Counted from the stretch's first letter, positions 1 through 8,635 are shown. The stretch: DNA of 64,000 nt from Brevibacillus sp. (GCA_017656235.1 JACDOF010000012.1:39362-103361), one strand, 5' to 3'. Numbers and translations: made by a program. Notes: a model not told the origin generated them from the sequence alone.

Positions 1-339
1 CATCAGAATATCGGCGACCACGATCGTGCGAATCGCCTGAATCAGATTCTCACCCGGCTTGATGTCTTTTTCTTCCTCTTCTTCCACCAGCAGTTTGTAA
101 GAGATCCAGACCAGCAGCAGTCCGCCGATCAGATAGAGGTACGGGATCTCCAACAACAACGCGGCCGCCACGGTCGCCAGCACCCGTACGCCTATCGCCG
201 CAGTCGTCCCCCACAAGATCGCTTTTTTCTTCTGTTCCGGTGGCAGCTTTCGGCTCGCCAGCGCAATCACCACGGCGTTGTCTCCACCCAGCACGAGGTC
301 GATCGCAATGATCAATAAAAGCGAGCTAAGAAATTCCAT
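1..339 (-). CDS. TerC-family integral membrane protein (5' part only; runs off the window)
   Basis: Reads right to left and leaves the window at base 1, so only the first 113 residues are seen. The N-terminus contains a membrane segment with IDLVLGGDNAVVIALA, the acidic signature of TerC/YjbE/YkoY-type proteins, then a KLPPEQKKKA loop, two more hydrophobic segments and an EEEEEKD stretch. Relatives are membrane proteins tied to metal (Mn2+) efflux or metalation of exported proteins. The ATG at 339 follows a GGAGG. Its leader carries a yybP-ykoY riboswitch, which fits Mn2+-controlled expression. A second TerC-family gene lies at 60539-61186. Family assignment is firm; the transported ion is inferred from the riboswitch. 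Confidence 0.9.
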   Translation of the reverse strand, partial: MEFLSSLLLIIAIDLVLGGDNAVVIALASRKLPPEQKKKAILWGTTAAIGVRVLATVAAALLLEIPYLYLIGGLLLVWISYKLLVEEEEEKDIKPGENLIQAIRTIVVADILM

Positions 340-429
340 CTCCCACACGTTTCCTCCAACTCCTCTCTGCATATCTGTTCAAGCAGTCCGCCAAGCCAAG
401 ACTGCTTCGCCCTTGCAGGTGAGAAGTCA

Positions 430-562
430 AACAAAAAAGACCCCCACCTACGTAGGAACATAGGCAAAGGTCTTGCTAACAACGGTGTGTACGTTGCCAA
501 CAAAGCCGAGGACCCGCGGCGTCCTGTGAATGACGACTTTGCTGTAAAAGCTACTCCCCTTT
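430..562 (-). ncRNA. yybP-ykoY (Mn2+) riboswitch with terminator expression platform
   Basis: On the minus strand the leader of the TerC gene opens with AAAGGGGAGTAGC (562-550), continues through a GTCGTCA segment and an AGGACGC/GCGGGTCCT hairpin, and closes with GTTAGCAAGACCTTTGCC. These are the conserved blocks of the yybP-ykoY aptamer. The closing GACCTTTGCC strand is also the 5' arm of an intrinsic terminator (AAGACCTTTGCCTA pairing with TAGGTGGGGGTCTT, then T6, about 475-430). Aptamer and terminator therefore share a strand, as expected for an ON switch: Mn2+ binding would hold the strand in the aptamer and allow read-through. Confidence 0.93.
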
Positions 563-595
563 GAATGGAAAAACAATGTATCACGTGCTACCAAT

Positions 596-625
596 ATGGT
601 ACTCTGACACGGCAGTTGTTGTCAA
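596..625 (-). promoter_or_regulatory. Sigma-A-type promoter of the riboswitch/TerC transcript
   Basis: On the minus strand a perfect TTGACA (625-620) is followed after 18 bases by TACCAT (601-596). Transcription would begin near 588, about 25 bases before the aptamer, which is the right place for a riboswitch leader. Confidence 0.6.
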
Positions 626-666
626 CCTCGCAATTCAAGTATCATGGAGGGGAGGAGGGTTGTCAA

Positions 667-1185
667 TTGAAGAAGACGTTCGTCCTGGAGGCGGTCATGC
701 TGGCCGTGTATGGGGAGCTCCTGGTACCGCCCGAACCAGTTGAATACATTATTCCGCTGTCAACCATCTATGAACTGGAAGAGATCCTGCACAGTCCAGA
801 CCCGATCATGCTGGACGATGAGGAAGATGCACACGTGCGGACGGTTATTTCTCACATGATCCGCTACTTCGACGATCCGTTTACCCGAAAAAAGCTGCAA
901 AAGGGACTGGTCGCCCCTTGGTCAACCGTTTCCTTTCCATATCAGGATGACGTGACACTTACCGTGCTGAGGGCGGAAGACACCGCCTACTGGGGAGAAC
1001 TGTTTGATCCCATCGAAACCGAGCTGCTGCTGGCAGCCATGCGCTGCGAAGTACCGCTTTTGACCGACCAGCTCGACCTGCAGAAACGGATCATTGAGCA
1101 TCAGGCACCCGTACAGTTTTATGATATCGAAGATTTCACGTTTGCCGTGGAAGAGGGAATCTCTCTGGAAGATTTGCGCGGCTAG
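667..1185 (+). CDS. Conserved protein of unknown function (172 aa)
   Basis: I chose the TTG at 667 because GGAGGGGAGGAGGG (646-659) lies just upstream. The earlier in-frame ATG at 565 has no ribosome site and lies inside the divergent promoter region. The protein begins MKKTFVLEAVMLAVYGELL, is acidic and soluble, and has no membrane segment. Close relatives in Brevibacillus and Paenibacillus, recalled from memory, are often labelled ADP-heptose synthase, but I see no nucleotidyltransferase or kinase motif supporting that name. It stands alone between the TerC leader and the MocR operon. Function not recognised. Confidence 0.7.
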   Translation: MKKTFVLEAVMLAVYGELLVPPEPVEYIIPLSTIYELEEILHSPDPIMLDDEEDAHVRTVISHMIRYFDDPFTRKKLQKGLVAPWSTVSFPYQDDVTLTVLRAEDTAYWGELFDPIETELLLAAMRCEVPLLTDQLDLQKRIIEHQAPVQFYDIEDFTFAVEEGISLEDLRG

Positions 1186-1281
1186 CGAGGTGGCTTTTTT
1201 TTCACAAGCAATTGGCTCTTTTTTTTGCACGAAGAACCGCTTATAGTGAGGAGCAAACGACAGCCTACAAGGAGCAGGATC

Positions 1282-2709
1282 ATGGGACGTAAAGCGAAAT
1301 ATATCTCTGTCTTGCATCAATTGCGCTACCAGATTTTAAGCGGGGAGTGGCCAATTGGCTCCGCCTTGCCGCCGGAGAGAAAACTGGCCGATCAGTTGGG
1401 CGTGAGCCGCAATACAGTGGTTCGGGCCTACAGCGAACTGGAAGCAGAGGGCTTGATTGCCGGACGGATGGGCAGCGGACGCTACGTCCAGCCGCTGGTT
1501 CCCTTGTCCGTGCCGGAGCGGATGGATTGGCAGAAGAGACTGGATGCGGATCAACCGTCCTCCTCCCCGTCGCACATGGCTGATCTGCTGTCGATCAGTT
1601 CGCCGCGTCAAGGCGTGATCAACTTCACCCACGGTGACGGAGGCAAGCAAACCTTGCATTCGTCCGGATTTCCACGCTACCTGCAGCAAACGGCAGAACG
1701 CGTTGAGTCCTACTATTTTTTGCCGATTGACGGTCATCCGGACCTTCGCAGGTGGATCGTCTCCTGGATGGGACTGGAACAGATTTCCTCTCCCGAACAA
1801 GTGGTCATCACCAGCGGATCGCAGGAAGCGCTGAAACTGGCCACTTCACTGCTGGCCAAGCCGGGTGATACCATCGCTGTTGAGATGCCCACGTACTTCG
1901 GAGCACTGCAGTTGTTTCAGCAGCTGGGGATGCGCATCATTCCGATTCCGCTCGATCGGGACGGGATGCGGGTTGACGTATTGGAAGGGGTATTGGTCCG
2001 GTACAGCCCCCGTTTCGTCTATACCGTTCCCACCTACCACAACCCAACCGGCTGTACGCTTTCACTGGACAGGCGGAAACAGTTGATCGCGCTGAGTGAG
2101 CGTTACAACCTGCCCATTATTGAAGATGATGCATACCGTCACCTGCACCTGTACGAGGAACCACCCGTTCCCTTGAAAGCGCTCGATCAGACCGGTAATG
2201 TGATTTACCTGAACACGTTTTCCAAAGTGTTGTTTCCGGGGCTCAGACTTGGCTGGATTGCTGCCAACCGAGCCTTTATCCGCCACATCTCCCGGTTGAA
2301 GGAGCTGTCCATCACAACCAATACGTACGGCCAAATGGCTCTGCTAGCTTTTTTGCAGGATGGTGCCCTGCCGGCACATCTGGAACAGGCCCGCCAGCTC
2401 TACCGCTGCCAGGCGGAGGCGATGGGAAGGCACTTGAAACAGTTGAAAGCGCTGGGCCTTTCTTACGAGGAACCGCACGGCGGGTTTTACTACTGGGTTG
2501 CGCTGCCGCCAGAGACCGATGCCCGTGACGTGCTGCGCCAATGTCTGACCCAAGGAGTTGCCTTTGCCTGCGGCGACATGTTTCTGACTCGGGAAGCAGT
2601 CCAGCCGTTTATCCGCCTCTGCTTCAGCCATGAACCAATTGAAAAAATCGACACCGGCATGACCATCCTGGCCAAAGTGCTGATGAAACGAAGGGAGTTA
2701 GTATCGTGA
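1282..2709 (+). CDS. MocR/GabR-type transcriptional regulator (GntR wHTH fused to aminotransferase fold)
   Basis: 475 aa from the ATG at 1282, which follows AAGGAG. An in-frame TTG at 1225 lacks a ribosome site. Residues about 10-75 form a GntR winged helix (YQILSGEWPIGSALPPERKLA, then a recognition helix VSRNTVVRAYSELEAEG). Residues about 110-470 are a fold-type I aminotransferase domain with the PLP lysine near 315 in NTFSKVLFPGLRLGW. MocR proteins are PLP-dependent regulators rather than metabolic enzymes. The gene overlaps azlC by four bases (GTGA), so it probably controls that branched-chain amino acid or azaleucine exporter. The effector is not evident. Confidence 0.93.
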   Translation: MGRKAKYISVLHQLRYQILSGEWPIGSALPPERKLADQLGVSRNTVVRAYSELEAEGLIAGRMGSGRYVQPLVPLSVPERMDWQKRLDADQPSSSPSHMADLLSISSPRQGVINFTHGDGGKQTLHSSGFPRYLQQTAERVESYYFLPIDGHPDLRRWIVSWMGLEQISSPEQVVITSGSQEALKLATSLLAKPGDTIAVEMPTYFGALQLFQQLGMRIIPIPLDRDGMRVDVLEGVLVRYSPRFVYTVPTYHNPTGCTLSLDRRKQLIALSERYNLPIIEDDAYRHLHLYEEPPVPLKALDQTGNVIYLNTFSKVLFPGLRLGWIAANRAFIRHISRLKELSITTNTYGQMALLAFLQDGALPAHLEQARQLYRCQAEAMGRHLKQLKALGLSYEEPHGGFYYWVALPPETDARDVLRQCLTQGVAFACGDMFLTREAVQPFIRLCFSHEPIEKIDTGMTILAKVLMKRRELVS

Positions 2710-3446
2710 AGCAGGCAACCAAACCGAGACCATCCTATCGTCAGGGAATGTTGGACGCGCTGCCGATTACGGTCAGCCTTGTCTTGTTTGGGGCAATATT
2801 CGGAATGCTTTCCTTGCAAACCGGCCTGTCGCCCTGGCAGAGTGTGGCGATGTCGATGATCGTGTTTGCCGGTTCCGCCCAATTTACAGCGCTGTCCATG
2901 CTTGCCGATAACGCCGGTGTCTGGGCGATCATCCTGGCAACGTTTCTGCTTAACTCCCGCCACTTTCTGATGGGACTGTCGATGTCGCCATACTATCAGC
3001 GCTTTTCGACCGCGCAGATAAACGGCCTGGCCTTCTTTCTGATCGACGAGCAGTACGCCATCACCCTGAACCGGTTTCGTCATCACCAGAGCGATCTCGC
3101 CTATCTCTGGTCGGTCAGCCTGCTGTTGTATGGCGGTTGGGTAGTCGGCACGCTGATCGGCACATTGGCTGGACGCTGGATACCAGACCCCGCCGCGCTC
3201 GGTCTTGGGTTTAGCTTTACCGCGATGTTTGTCGCGCTGGCTTACTACCAGCTTACATCTTTGATACGGATCGCCAGCTTTTTGTTGTGCGGTACAGTCG
3301 CAGTTGGACTGGCGCTGGTTCTGCCTGACGGGCTGCACCTTTTGGCTGCAGGCGTTGTCGCCTTTTTGATCGGATACTTGCTGCCCCAAGCGGACGAGCA
3401 GACGGCAGGCCCCGCCCAACAGAAAACGGAGGTGGAAACCGCGTGA
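2706..3446 (+). CDS. azlC: AzlC-family large subunit of branched-chain amino acid exporter
   Basis: 246 aa, GTG start at 2706 overlapping the MocR stop, with GAAGGGAG upstream. Several hydrophobic helices carry the AzlC signature region (FAGSAQFTALSML, then LNSRHFLMG). In this family AzlC pairs with the small subunit AzlD to export branched-chain amino acids and the analogue 4-azaleucine across the cytoplasmic membrane. It overlaps azlD by four bases, so the three genes from mocR to azlD should be one translationally coupled operon. Confidence 0.93.
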   Translation: MKQATKPRPSYRQGMLDALPITVSLVLFGAIFGMLSLQTGLSPWQSVAMSMIVFAGSAQFTALSMLADNAGVWAIILATFLLNSRHFLMGLSMSPYYQRFSTAQINGLAFFLIDEQYAITLNRFRHHQSDLAYLWSVSLLLYGGWVVGTLIGTLAGRWIPDPAALGLGFSFTAMFVALAYYQLTSLIRIASFLLCGTVAVGLALVLPDGLHLLAAGVVAFLIGYLLPQADEQTAGPAQQKTEVETA

Positions 3447-3772
3447 CAATCGAAACTACCTTGTGGTTGTACCTGGGAATGGCGGCCGTTACCTATTTGA
3501 CACGCCGCGCCTTTTTGCGGCTGCCCAGCAAGTTCTTCTCACCAAGGCTGAGAAACGGGCTGTCGTTCATCCCGATTGGCATTTTTGCGGCCCTGATCTT
3601 CCCCTCGCTGTTTGTGGAAGACGGCAGGCTGGTCGTACAGCCGTTGTTTCTCACCGCCGGTCTGGTCTGTCTATTGATGATGGCCGCAAGCCGCAACGTT
3701 TTTCTCAGCTTTGGCATCAGTCTGCTGTTGGTCGTGCTCGTCTCCCTGAAGGTGCTCCCGTTTCCGATGTAG
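3443..3772 (+). CDS. azlD: AzlD-family small subunit of branched-chain amino acid exporter
   Basis: 109 aa, GTG start at 3443 overlapping the azlC stop, with GGAGG inside the azlC end. It shows the usual small-subunit layout: TYLTRRAFLRLP near the N-terminus followed by three hydrophobic segments. It is the obligate partner of AzlC at the membrane and the last gene of the operon. Confidence 0.92.
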   Translation: MTIETTLWLYLGMAAVTYLTRRAFLRLPSKFFSPRLRNGLSFIPIGIFAALIFPSLFVEDGRLVVQPLFLTAGLVCLLMMAASRNVFLSFGISLLLVVLVSLKVLPFPM

Positions 3773-3844
3773 AAGAACAGGTTTTTGAATGCCTACAATC
3801 GGGAATGTACCTATATAAGGAATACTGTAAGGGAGCGATACGTG

Positions 3845-4324
3845 ATGGCTTTAGGAGAGAGTCCACTCGATCGGGCACCGGAACTGGAAGAAGAACAGGT
3901 CCAAACCATCCTGTTTCAGATGGGCAATGAACATTATGGTCTGCCCACCATGCATGTCAAGGAGATTATCAAGCCGCTGCCGATCACGCGTTTTCCCAAG
4001 TCGCCGCCGTATGTGGAAGGGGTTATCGACCTGCGGGGAAAAATCCTGCCAATCGTCAACCTGCGCACGATGTTTGGCCTGGAACCGCTGCCGATCACTG
4101 AATCGAGTCGTTTTGTCGACGTCGATCTGAACGGCTTTCGGACCGGCATCATCGTTGACGCCGTATCGGAAGTGGTTCACATACCAGTCAGCCAGATCGA
4201 ACCGGCTCCACCGATAGTCGCAGGGGTGGAGGGACGCTACCTGCAAGGAGTCGCCCGGATCAACGGCAAGCTGGTCCTGCTCCTGGAATTGGACCAAATT
4301 TTCTCCATCTGGATCAAGTCATAG
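3845..4324 (+). CDS. cheW: CheW-domain chemotaxis coupling protein (orphan)
   Basis: 159 aa from the ATG at 3845 with GGGAG at 3831-3835; a GTG at 3842 is the alternative start. A single CheW domain fills residues 19-157: YGLPTMHVKEIIKPLPITRFP, then PPYVEGVIDLRGKILPIVNL and GTGIIVDAV-type strands. CheW couples chemoreceptors to the histidine kinase CheA in the cytoplasm. No other chemotaxis gene is nearby, so it is an orphan copy that could serve an alternative receptor array or act as an adaptor. It ends at its own terminator. Confidence 0.93.
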   Translation: MALGESPLDRAPELEEEQVQTILFQMGNEHYGLPTMHVKEIIKPLPITRFPKSPPYVEGVIDLRGKILPIVNLRTMFGLEPLPITESSRFVDVDLNGFRTGIIVDAVSEVVHIPVSQIEPAPPIVAGVEGRYLQGVARINGKLVLLLELDQIFSIWIKS

Positions 4325-4334
4325 GAAATGAAAC

Positions 4335-4371
4335 AGCCGAACACCCCATCAGGGCGCTCGGCTTCTTTTTT
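4335..4371 (+). terminator. Intrinsic terminator after cheW
   Basis: AGCCGA pairs with TCGGCT around an inner CCCC/GGG stem, followed by TCTTTTTT. It faces the end of the convergent SDR gene, whose stop is at 4379. Confidence 0.8.
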
Positions 4372-4378
4372 CCACGCA

Positions 4379-5167
4379 TCAGATTGATCGAACCAGACCG
4401 CCGTCCACCAGGATGGTCGTTCCGGTCATGTAGCTGCACGCAGGGGAGGCCAGGAAGGCCACCACTTTGCCGAATTCAGCCGTTTCTCCGTAGCGGCCCA
4501 GCGGAATCGATTGTTCCTCCTTTGCCTTCACCTGTTCCACCGGCACGCCCAACCGTTCTGCCTGATGCTTATCCAGGCTGTATACCCGCTCCGTCGCGAT
4601 CCGGCCGGGTGCAACCGTGTGAACCAGAATGCCCTCACCAGCCAGTTCGTCTGCAAGAGACTTGGACAGTCCGACCACGCCTGCCCGCAGCGTGTTGGAA
4701 AGAACCAGTTCCGGGATCGGCTGCTTCACAGAAGAGGACGCGAAGTTGATAATCCTGCCCCACTTTCGTCGCCTCATGTGAGGAAGCACTTCCCGGATAA
4801 AGCGGATGTAGCTGAGCAGCGTCAGGTCAAATGCCCGGTACCAGTCTTCATCGCTGAACCTGTCGAACCCCCCGGCAGCCGGTCCCCCGCCGTTGTTAAC
4901 CAAAATGTCAACCGTCCCAAACGTCTTCACGGTTTCCCCAACAGCCCGTTTGATCTGCTCCGGGCGGGTAATGTCACAAACCACATAGGCCACCTTGCCC
5001 GCAGCCAATCCTTCGATCTCTGCCTTGGTCCGCTCCAGTTCCTCTTCCGAGCGGCTGGAGATCATGACGTGAGCCCCTTCACGCGCCATTTCCAGCGCAG
5101 CAGCTTTTCCCAGCCCTTTGCTGGAAGCGGAAACAAAGGCTACCTTGCCGGCTAGACCCAGATCCAT
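4379..5167 (-). CDS. Short-chain dehydrogenase/reductase family protein with degenerate catalytic Tyr/Lys
   Basis: 262 aa; the ATG at 5167 is the best spaced of three consecutive ATGs behind AGAGGGGG. A Rossmann nucleotide-binding motif (ASSKGLGKAAALEMAREGA) and LVNNGGGP place it in the SDR family. The catalytic Ser region is present (NFASSS), but where YxxxK is expected the sequence reads SNTLR, so Tyr is replaced by Ser and Lys by Arg. The C-terminal TTILVDGG motif is normal. I therefore call the fold with confidence but not an activity. It sits 38 bases behind the SRPBCC gene and could be co-transcribed with it. Confidence 0.85.
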   Translation of the reverse strand: MDLGLAGKVAFVSASSKGLGKAAALEMAREGAHVMISSRSEEELERTKAEIEGLAAGKVAYVVCDITRPEQIKRAVGETVKTFGTVDILVNNGGGPAAGGFDRFSDEDWYRAFDLTLLSYIRFIREVLPHMRRRKWGRIINFASSSVKQPIPELVLSNTLRAGVVGLSKSLADELAGEGILVHTVAPGRIATERVYSLDKHQAERLGVPVEQVKAKEEQSIPLGRYGETAEFGKVVAFLASPACSYMTGTTILVDGGLVRSI

Positions 5168-5205
5168 CATCATCCCCCTCTTGCTCTTCCGCTGTCCGTA
5201 CCAGA

Positions 5206-5709
5206 TTACTGGTGCGGAATTGGTCCTGGTTTGCCGTTCGATTCCGGCTGACAGCAGAGCTCTCCCTCGCCGGACTCCAGTGCGGATTTGAGACTGCCCA
5301 GAACCTGATCCCAGGCCGATTGATGCCAGCTGCGGGCCTCTGCCCACTCTGCCCCCTCGCCCCAACCGTCATGTACCAGCAGCAGCCGGGTAGAGCCATT
5401 CTCTTCTTGCAACGTCACCGTAACATGAGTCAACTCTCCCTCGCGATTCATCAGTTCCGCGAACGGATCAGGCCCCCTCCAGGTAAAGCTGAGCCGCTCA
5501 TTCGGTGTAAGTTCGGTAAACACACAGCCCCTGGTGCTCATCTTGTCCCGATTGTCCGGGTCAAAAAACAACTCAAACGCACCGCCGACGCGTGCTTCCA
5601 CATGAGCTGCCGGGGCAAACCAGGCTGTCAGGCGATCCGGGCTTGTCCAGGCCCGCCAGACCAGCTCAGGTGAGGCGGCGATTCTGACCTCCTTCACAAT
5701 CCCACTCAT
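5206..5709 (-). CDS. AHSA1/SRPBCC-domain protein
   Basis: 167 aa from the ATG at 5709 behind GGAGGGAAAAAG. The whole protein is one SRPBCC (AHSA1-type) hydrophobic-cavity domain: the N-terminal IAASPELVWRAWTSPDRLTAWF and the C-terminal WGEGAEWAEARSWHQSAWDQVL are typical. Such proteins bind small hydrophobic ligands or act as stress co-factors; the ligand here is unknown. Confidence 0.85.
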   Translation of the reverse strand: MSGIVKEVRIAASPELVWRAWTSPDRLTAWFAPAAHVEARVGGAFELFFDPDNRDKMSTRGCVFTELTPNERLSFTWRGPDPFAELMNREGELTHVTVTLQEENGSTRLLLVHDGWGEGAEWAEARSWHQSAWDQVLGSLKSALESGEGELCCQPESNGKPGPIPHQ

Positions 5710-5816
5710 CTTTTTCCCTCCTTCTGTTTTGTCCTTACCGTATACATTAGCACAAAAAAATGACGATTGTGAAATTTTTTCCGATTGGCCCTCCTCATTC
5801 TCGTTTTCGGCCATGC

Positions 5817-5848
5817 AAAGCCCTCGCTGACCGTGCAGCAAGGGCTTT
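5817..5848 (-). terminator. Hairpin terminator after the 5856-6524 gene
   Basis: On the minus strand AAAGCCCTTGCTG pairs with CAGCGAGGGCTTT eight bases after the stop codon. The stem is strong but no long T-run follows, so termination is likely rather than certain. Confidence 0.55.
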
Positions 5849-5855
5849 CCGTTCT

Positions 5856-6524
5856 CTACTCTCTTCCGCCGCTGGCCAGGTAGCTGTAGTTGACCCAGAC
5901 CATCTCCTCAATACCGAGAATCTCCTTGAACAGATCAACGGAATCATACAAAATGGAACTGCCGGTCTGCTCGTTGTATTCCGTGAGCAGCGTCAAATCG
6001 AAAACAGCGTGAAGCTGCTTTATCTGCGACGGGGAAAGAATACGATGGAAGCAGTGCGGGCGGACGCGTTCGATTCCTTTGACAATCTCCTGGCGCAGGC
6101 GCCCCGATTGGATCACTTCGTGCAGAACCTGATCGTATTCGCTGCGCAGTTCCTCATCCTCCACGACAGCCTCCGCGATCTCCATGTCCGGATGACGCCG
6201 CTTCAGTTCCAGCTCGACCAACTCGATTTCCAGATCGTAGTTGATTGCAGCCGCAGTGACCTCGTAACCGCCGTCAAACAGGCGAAACCCCCACCCCAAC
6301 ATTTCGGTATCGTGAAACCACAAAAGGGGCGGACCGCTTCTGGACAATTCCCGCAAAAAGAAGAGTGTCTCTGCTTTTTCCAGCCACTCATCCTTGAGAA
6401 AAAACGCGTTCCAGTTGTTGTTCAGATTTTTGTGGAAATAGGGTTGTCGGGAATAAGGGAGATGAAGCAGCACGCATTGCTCATGTGTTCGGGGATACAG
6501 CACTCCGGTAGTAAACTCGCTCAT
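5856..6524 (-). CDS. Hypothetical protein, 222 aa
   Basis: The ATG at 6524 begins MSEFTTGVLYPRTHEQ; a GGTGGGAA lies upstream, so the start is only moderately supported. The product is soluble and rich in acidic and aromatic residues (NLNNNWNAFFLKDEWL, then ELSRSGPPLLWFHDTEMLGWGF), with a charged helical middle. I do not recognise a family. It is followed by a hairpin and is separated by 155 bases from the next upstream gene. Confidence 0.6.
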   Translation of the reverse strand: MSEFTTGVLYPRTHEQCVLLHLPYSRQPYFHKNLNNNWNAFFLKDEWLEKAETLFFLRELSRSGPPLLWFHDTEMLGWGFRLFDGGYEVTAAAINYDLEIELVELELKRRHPDMEIAEAVVEDEELRSEYDQVLHEVIQSGRLRQEIVKGIERVRPHCFHRILSPSQIKQLHAVFDLTLLTEYNEQTGSSILYDSVDLFKEILGIEEMVWVNYSYLASGGRE

Positions 6525-6679
6525 TGAATTCCCACCGCTTTCTCGCAAAGTAACCATACCACCTGAATCCCGGTGCACGTACCAGCAAAAACCCATCTGT
6601 AATCAGTCTATTCAAATGCTGCTTGATTCTTGACGCGATCGCCGAGGCTCACCAGCGCCTGCGACAACATCGTCAGGTT

Positions 6680-7768
6680 TCATCCTCCGTGATCAGTACC
6701 ATCATCCCCACCGTAGGGGTTGGCGGTTTCAGGCCAGTTTTGGGCAAACAGCCTCCGCAAGCGGTTTTGAAAGGCTTCCGTCAGTTCCAGATGAAACGGT
6801 CTGCCCCGCTCCGCGCGAATGATCGGATAGGCACCGATCGCAAGCGGTTTGAGCTCCCGCGTCTCGACAAACTGCGGCAGTGCCAGCAGGAGACGGGTAA
6901 AGGGATTGGCCTCTTCTTCGGAGGTGTGTACCACTTCAAACAAATCGTACAGTTCGGGCGTGACAACAAGAGATAGATAAGGAGGCATTTCTCCCACCCA
7001 GACGGTAAACGAACGTTCCCTTACCTCGCTGCGAGCGTGCCGCCTCATCACCAGCAGGGCTTTGTTCAGCGTATCCATCAGCAGAAGCTGAGCCTGATCA
7101 TCCCCGTGCTGTCTGCACATCGCCGCGTAATCGAACAAATACGCCACACCGTTTTCCTGAAGGGTCTGGTCGCTCAGCGTATCCGCGGCCACACTGATCA
7201 TCTCTGCTTCTTTTACCTCTTCCACCTCGTCAGCAGATGAATCAGAGGATTCTTCCCCTCCGTCCCCGGTCAAAAGCTGCCGCACCTTCTGAGCGACACG
7301 CTCCCGCTCTGCTGCCGAAAAGGAGAACGTTTCTGTATAAATGTGAATCAACTGCCCTGCTTCCAGCGCCAAGTGATGAAGAAAGGTGGAAGGCTGCTGT
7401 ACCAGTCGAAGCACCATGTAGCGGTCCCGCTCTTCACGAACGTCAAATGAGAGCGGAAATCCCAACGGTTCAACCGGATCAGACGAGGTCCAGATGACGG
7501 CCAGCAGCTTATCGCGGTAGGTTTTCCACTCAACGCTCACATCGCCGCGCGCTGACTCGCTGAACGCTTCGACCGATTCAAAAACGAGATACAGTTCCAC
7601 ATCACCCACGGCATCAATGCGGGCAAAGTACGGGAGCCCATCATTTTGAGCCAACCGGTACAAGTCGTGAAAATCAGCAGGCGGCAGGATCTCGCCGAGC
7701 GTCTCCGAATCGGGAGAGCACAGCGAAGGATCAGGCTGTATGTGCGGCATCCATTTGTCCATTGCCAT
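6680..7768 (-). CDS. Hypothetical protein, 362 aa, co-transcribed with surE
   Basis: The ATG at 7768 lies three bases after the surE stop, and the ribosome site GGAGTGA is inside the surE end, so the two genes are almost certainly one operon. The protein has an N-terminal alpha/beta region (ELYLVFESVEAF), an acidic low-complexity linker near residues 175-195 (DGGEESSDSSADEVEEVKEA) and a C-terminal half ending GGDDGTDHGG. No signal peptide or membrane segment is visible. Not recognised; the coupling to surE suggests a stress or nucleotide-salvage link, but that is inference. Confidence 0.7.
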   Translation of the reverse strand: MAMDKWMPHIQPDPSLCSPDSETLGEILPPADFHDLYRLAQNDGLPYFARIDAVGDVELYLVFESVEAFSESARGDVSVEWKTYRDKLLAVIWTSSDPVEPLGFPLSFDVREERDRYMVLRLVQQPSTFLHHLALEAGQLIHIYTETFSFSAAERERVAQKVRQLLTGDGGEESSDSSADEVEEVKEAEMISVAADTLSDQTLQENGVAYLFDYAAMCRQHGDDQAQLLLMDTLNKALLVMRRHARSEVRERSFTVWVGEMPPYLSLVVTPELYDLFEVVHTSEEEANPFTRLLLALPQFVETRELKPLAIGAYPIIRAERGRPFHLELTEAFQNRLRRLFAQNWPETANPYGGDDGTDHGG

Positions 7769-7771
7769 ACG

Positions 7772-8566
7772 CTATTGTTCACTCCAGGATCTGATCAGCG
7801 GCCATGCGGCCATCTCGTCCAACAGGGAGCGGTCGGTCGCGTCGATGTGAACGGGTGTAACCGTAACGTAGCCGCTGCGCAAGAGCTGATAGTCATCCTG
7901 TTCGCGCTGCTCTTCTTCTTCCTTGTACTGTCGTCTTAGCCAGTACCCCGTCTCCTCCTGATGGTACTGATCGTGATAGTGGTACAGCGAGAGTGCGGCC
8001 GGTGCCACCCCCTTGATCTCGGAACGCTTGCGGTGCGGAATGTTGACGTTCCAGAACACCTCAGGCGGCATCTGGTTTTGTCCGGTTTTTTCCAGAAAAT
8101 GAGCCAAAAGCGGTTTGACGATCTCTCCCGCCTCACCGTACTCCGTTTCGTGAAAATAATTGTCATATGAAAACGCCACTGCCGGCATGCCCAAAATTAC
8201 TGCTTCGCGCGCCGCGCTGCACGTGCCGGAGTAGTAAATATCACGCCCCAGGTTGTTCCCCACGTTGATCCCGGAAAAGACGACATCCGGTTTTTTTTGG
8301 TCGGCAAACAACAGGTGGTAGGCGGACTTGATGCAGTCCGCCGGGGTGCCGTTTACCTTCCAGGCTTGAACCGGCAGGCCGTAAAACGGATGGGGAGTGG
8401 GCGACAGCGCCGAGCGATAGGTTATGCTGTGGCCGACGCCGCTGTTCTCCTCGGCCGGCGCCACCACGAACACCTCCACATCCGGCAGGCTCAGAATGGA
8501 CTCCACCAGAATGCGGATTCCGCGGGCGTCAATCCCGTCGTCATTGGAAACCAGTATTCGCAGCAT
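7772..8566 (-). CDS. surE: 5'-nucleotidase SurE
   Basis: 264 aa from the ATG at 8566 behind AAGGAGGAAT. SurE is a metal-dependent survival phosphatase that dephosphorylates 5'- and 3'-nucleoside monophosphates in the cytoplasm. The metal-binding SNDDG motif is at residues 7-11, EENSGVGHSIT follows near 45, and SGINVGNN-LGRDIYYSGT holds the conserved Asn and the substrate loop. The length is usual for the family, with an extra glutamate-rich segment (KEEEEQREQ) near the C-terminus. Confidence 0.97.
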   Translation of the reverse strand: MLRILVSNDDGIDARGIRILVESILSLPDVEVFVVAPAEENSGVGHSITYRSALSPTPHPFYGLPVQAWKVNGTPADCIKSAYHLLFADQKKPDVVFSGINVGNNLGRDIYYSGTCSAAREAVILGMPAVAFSYDNYFHETEYGEAGEIVKPLLAHFLEKTGQNQMPPEVFWNVNIPHRKRSEIKGVAPAALSLYHYHDQYHQEETGYWLRRQYKEEEEQREQDDYQLLRSGYVTVTPVHIDATDRSLLDEMAAWPLIRSWSEQ

Positions 8567-8635
8567 CAAGATTCCTCCTTGATCTTCCATTCTTTCATTG
8601 TAACAAAATTGCCCACTTGATGCGAAATACAATAG

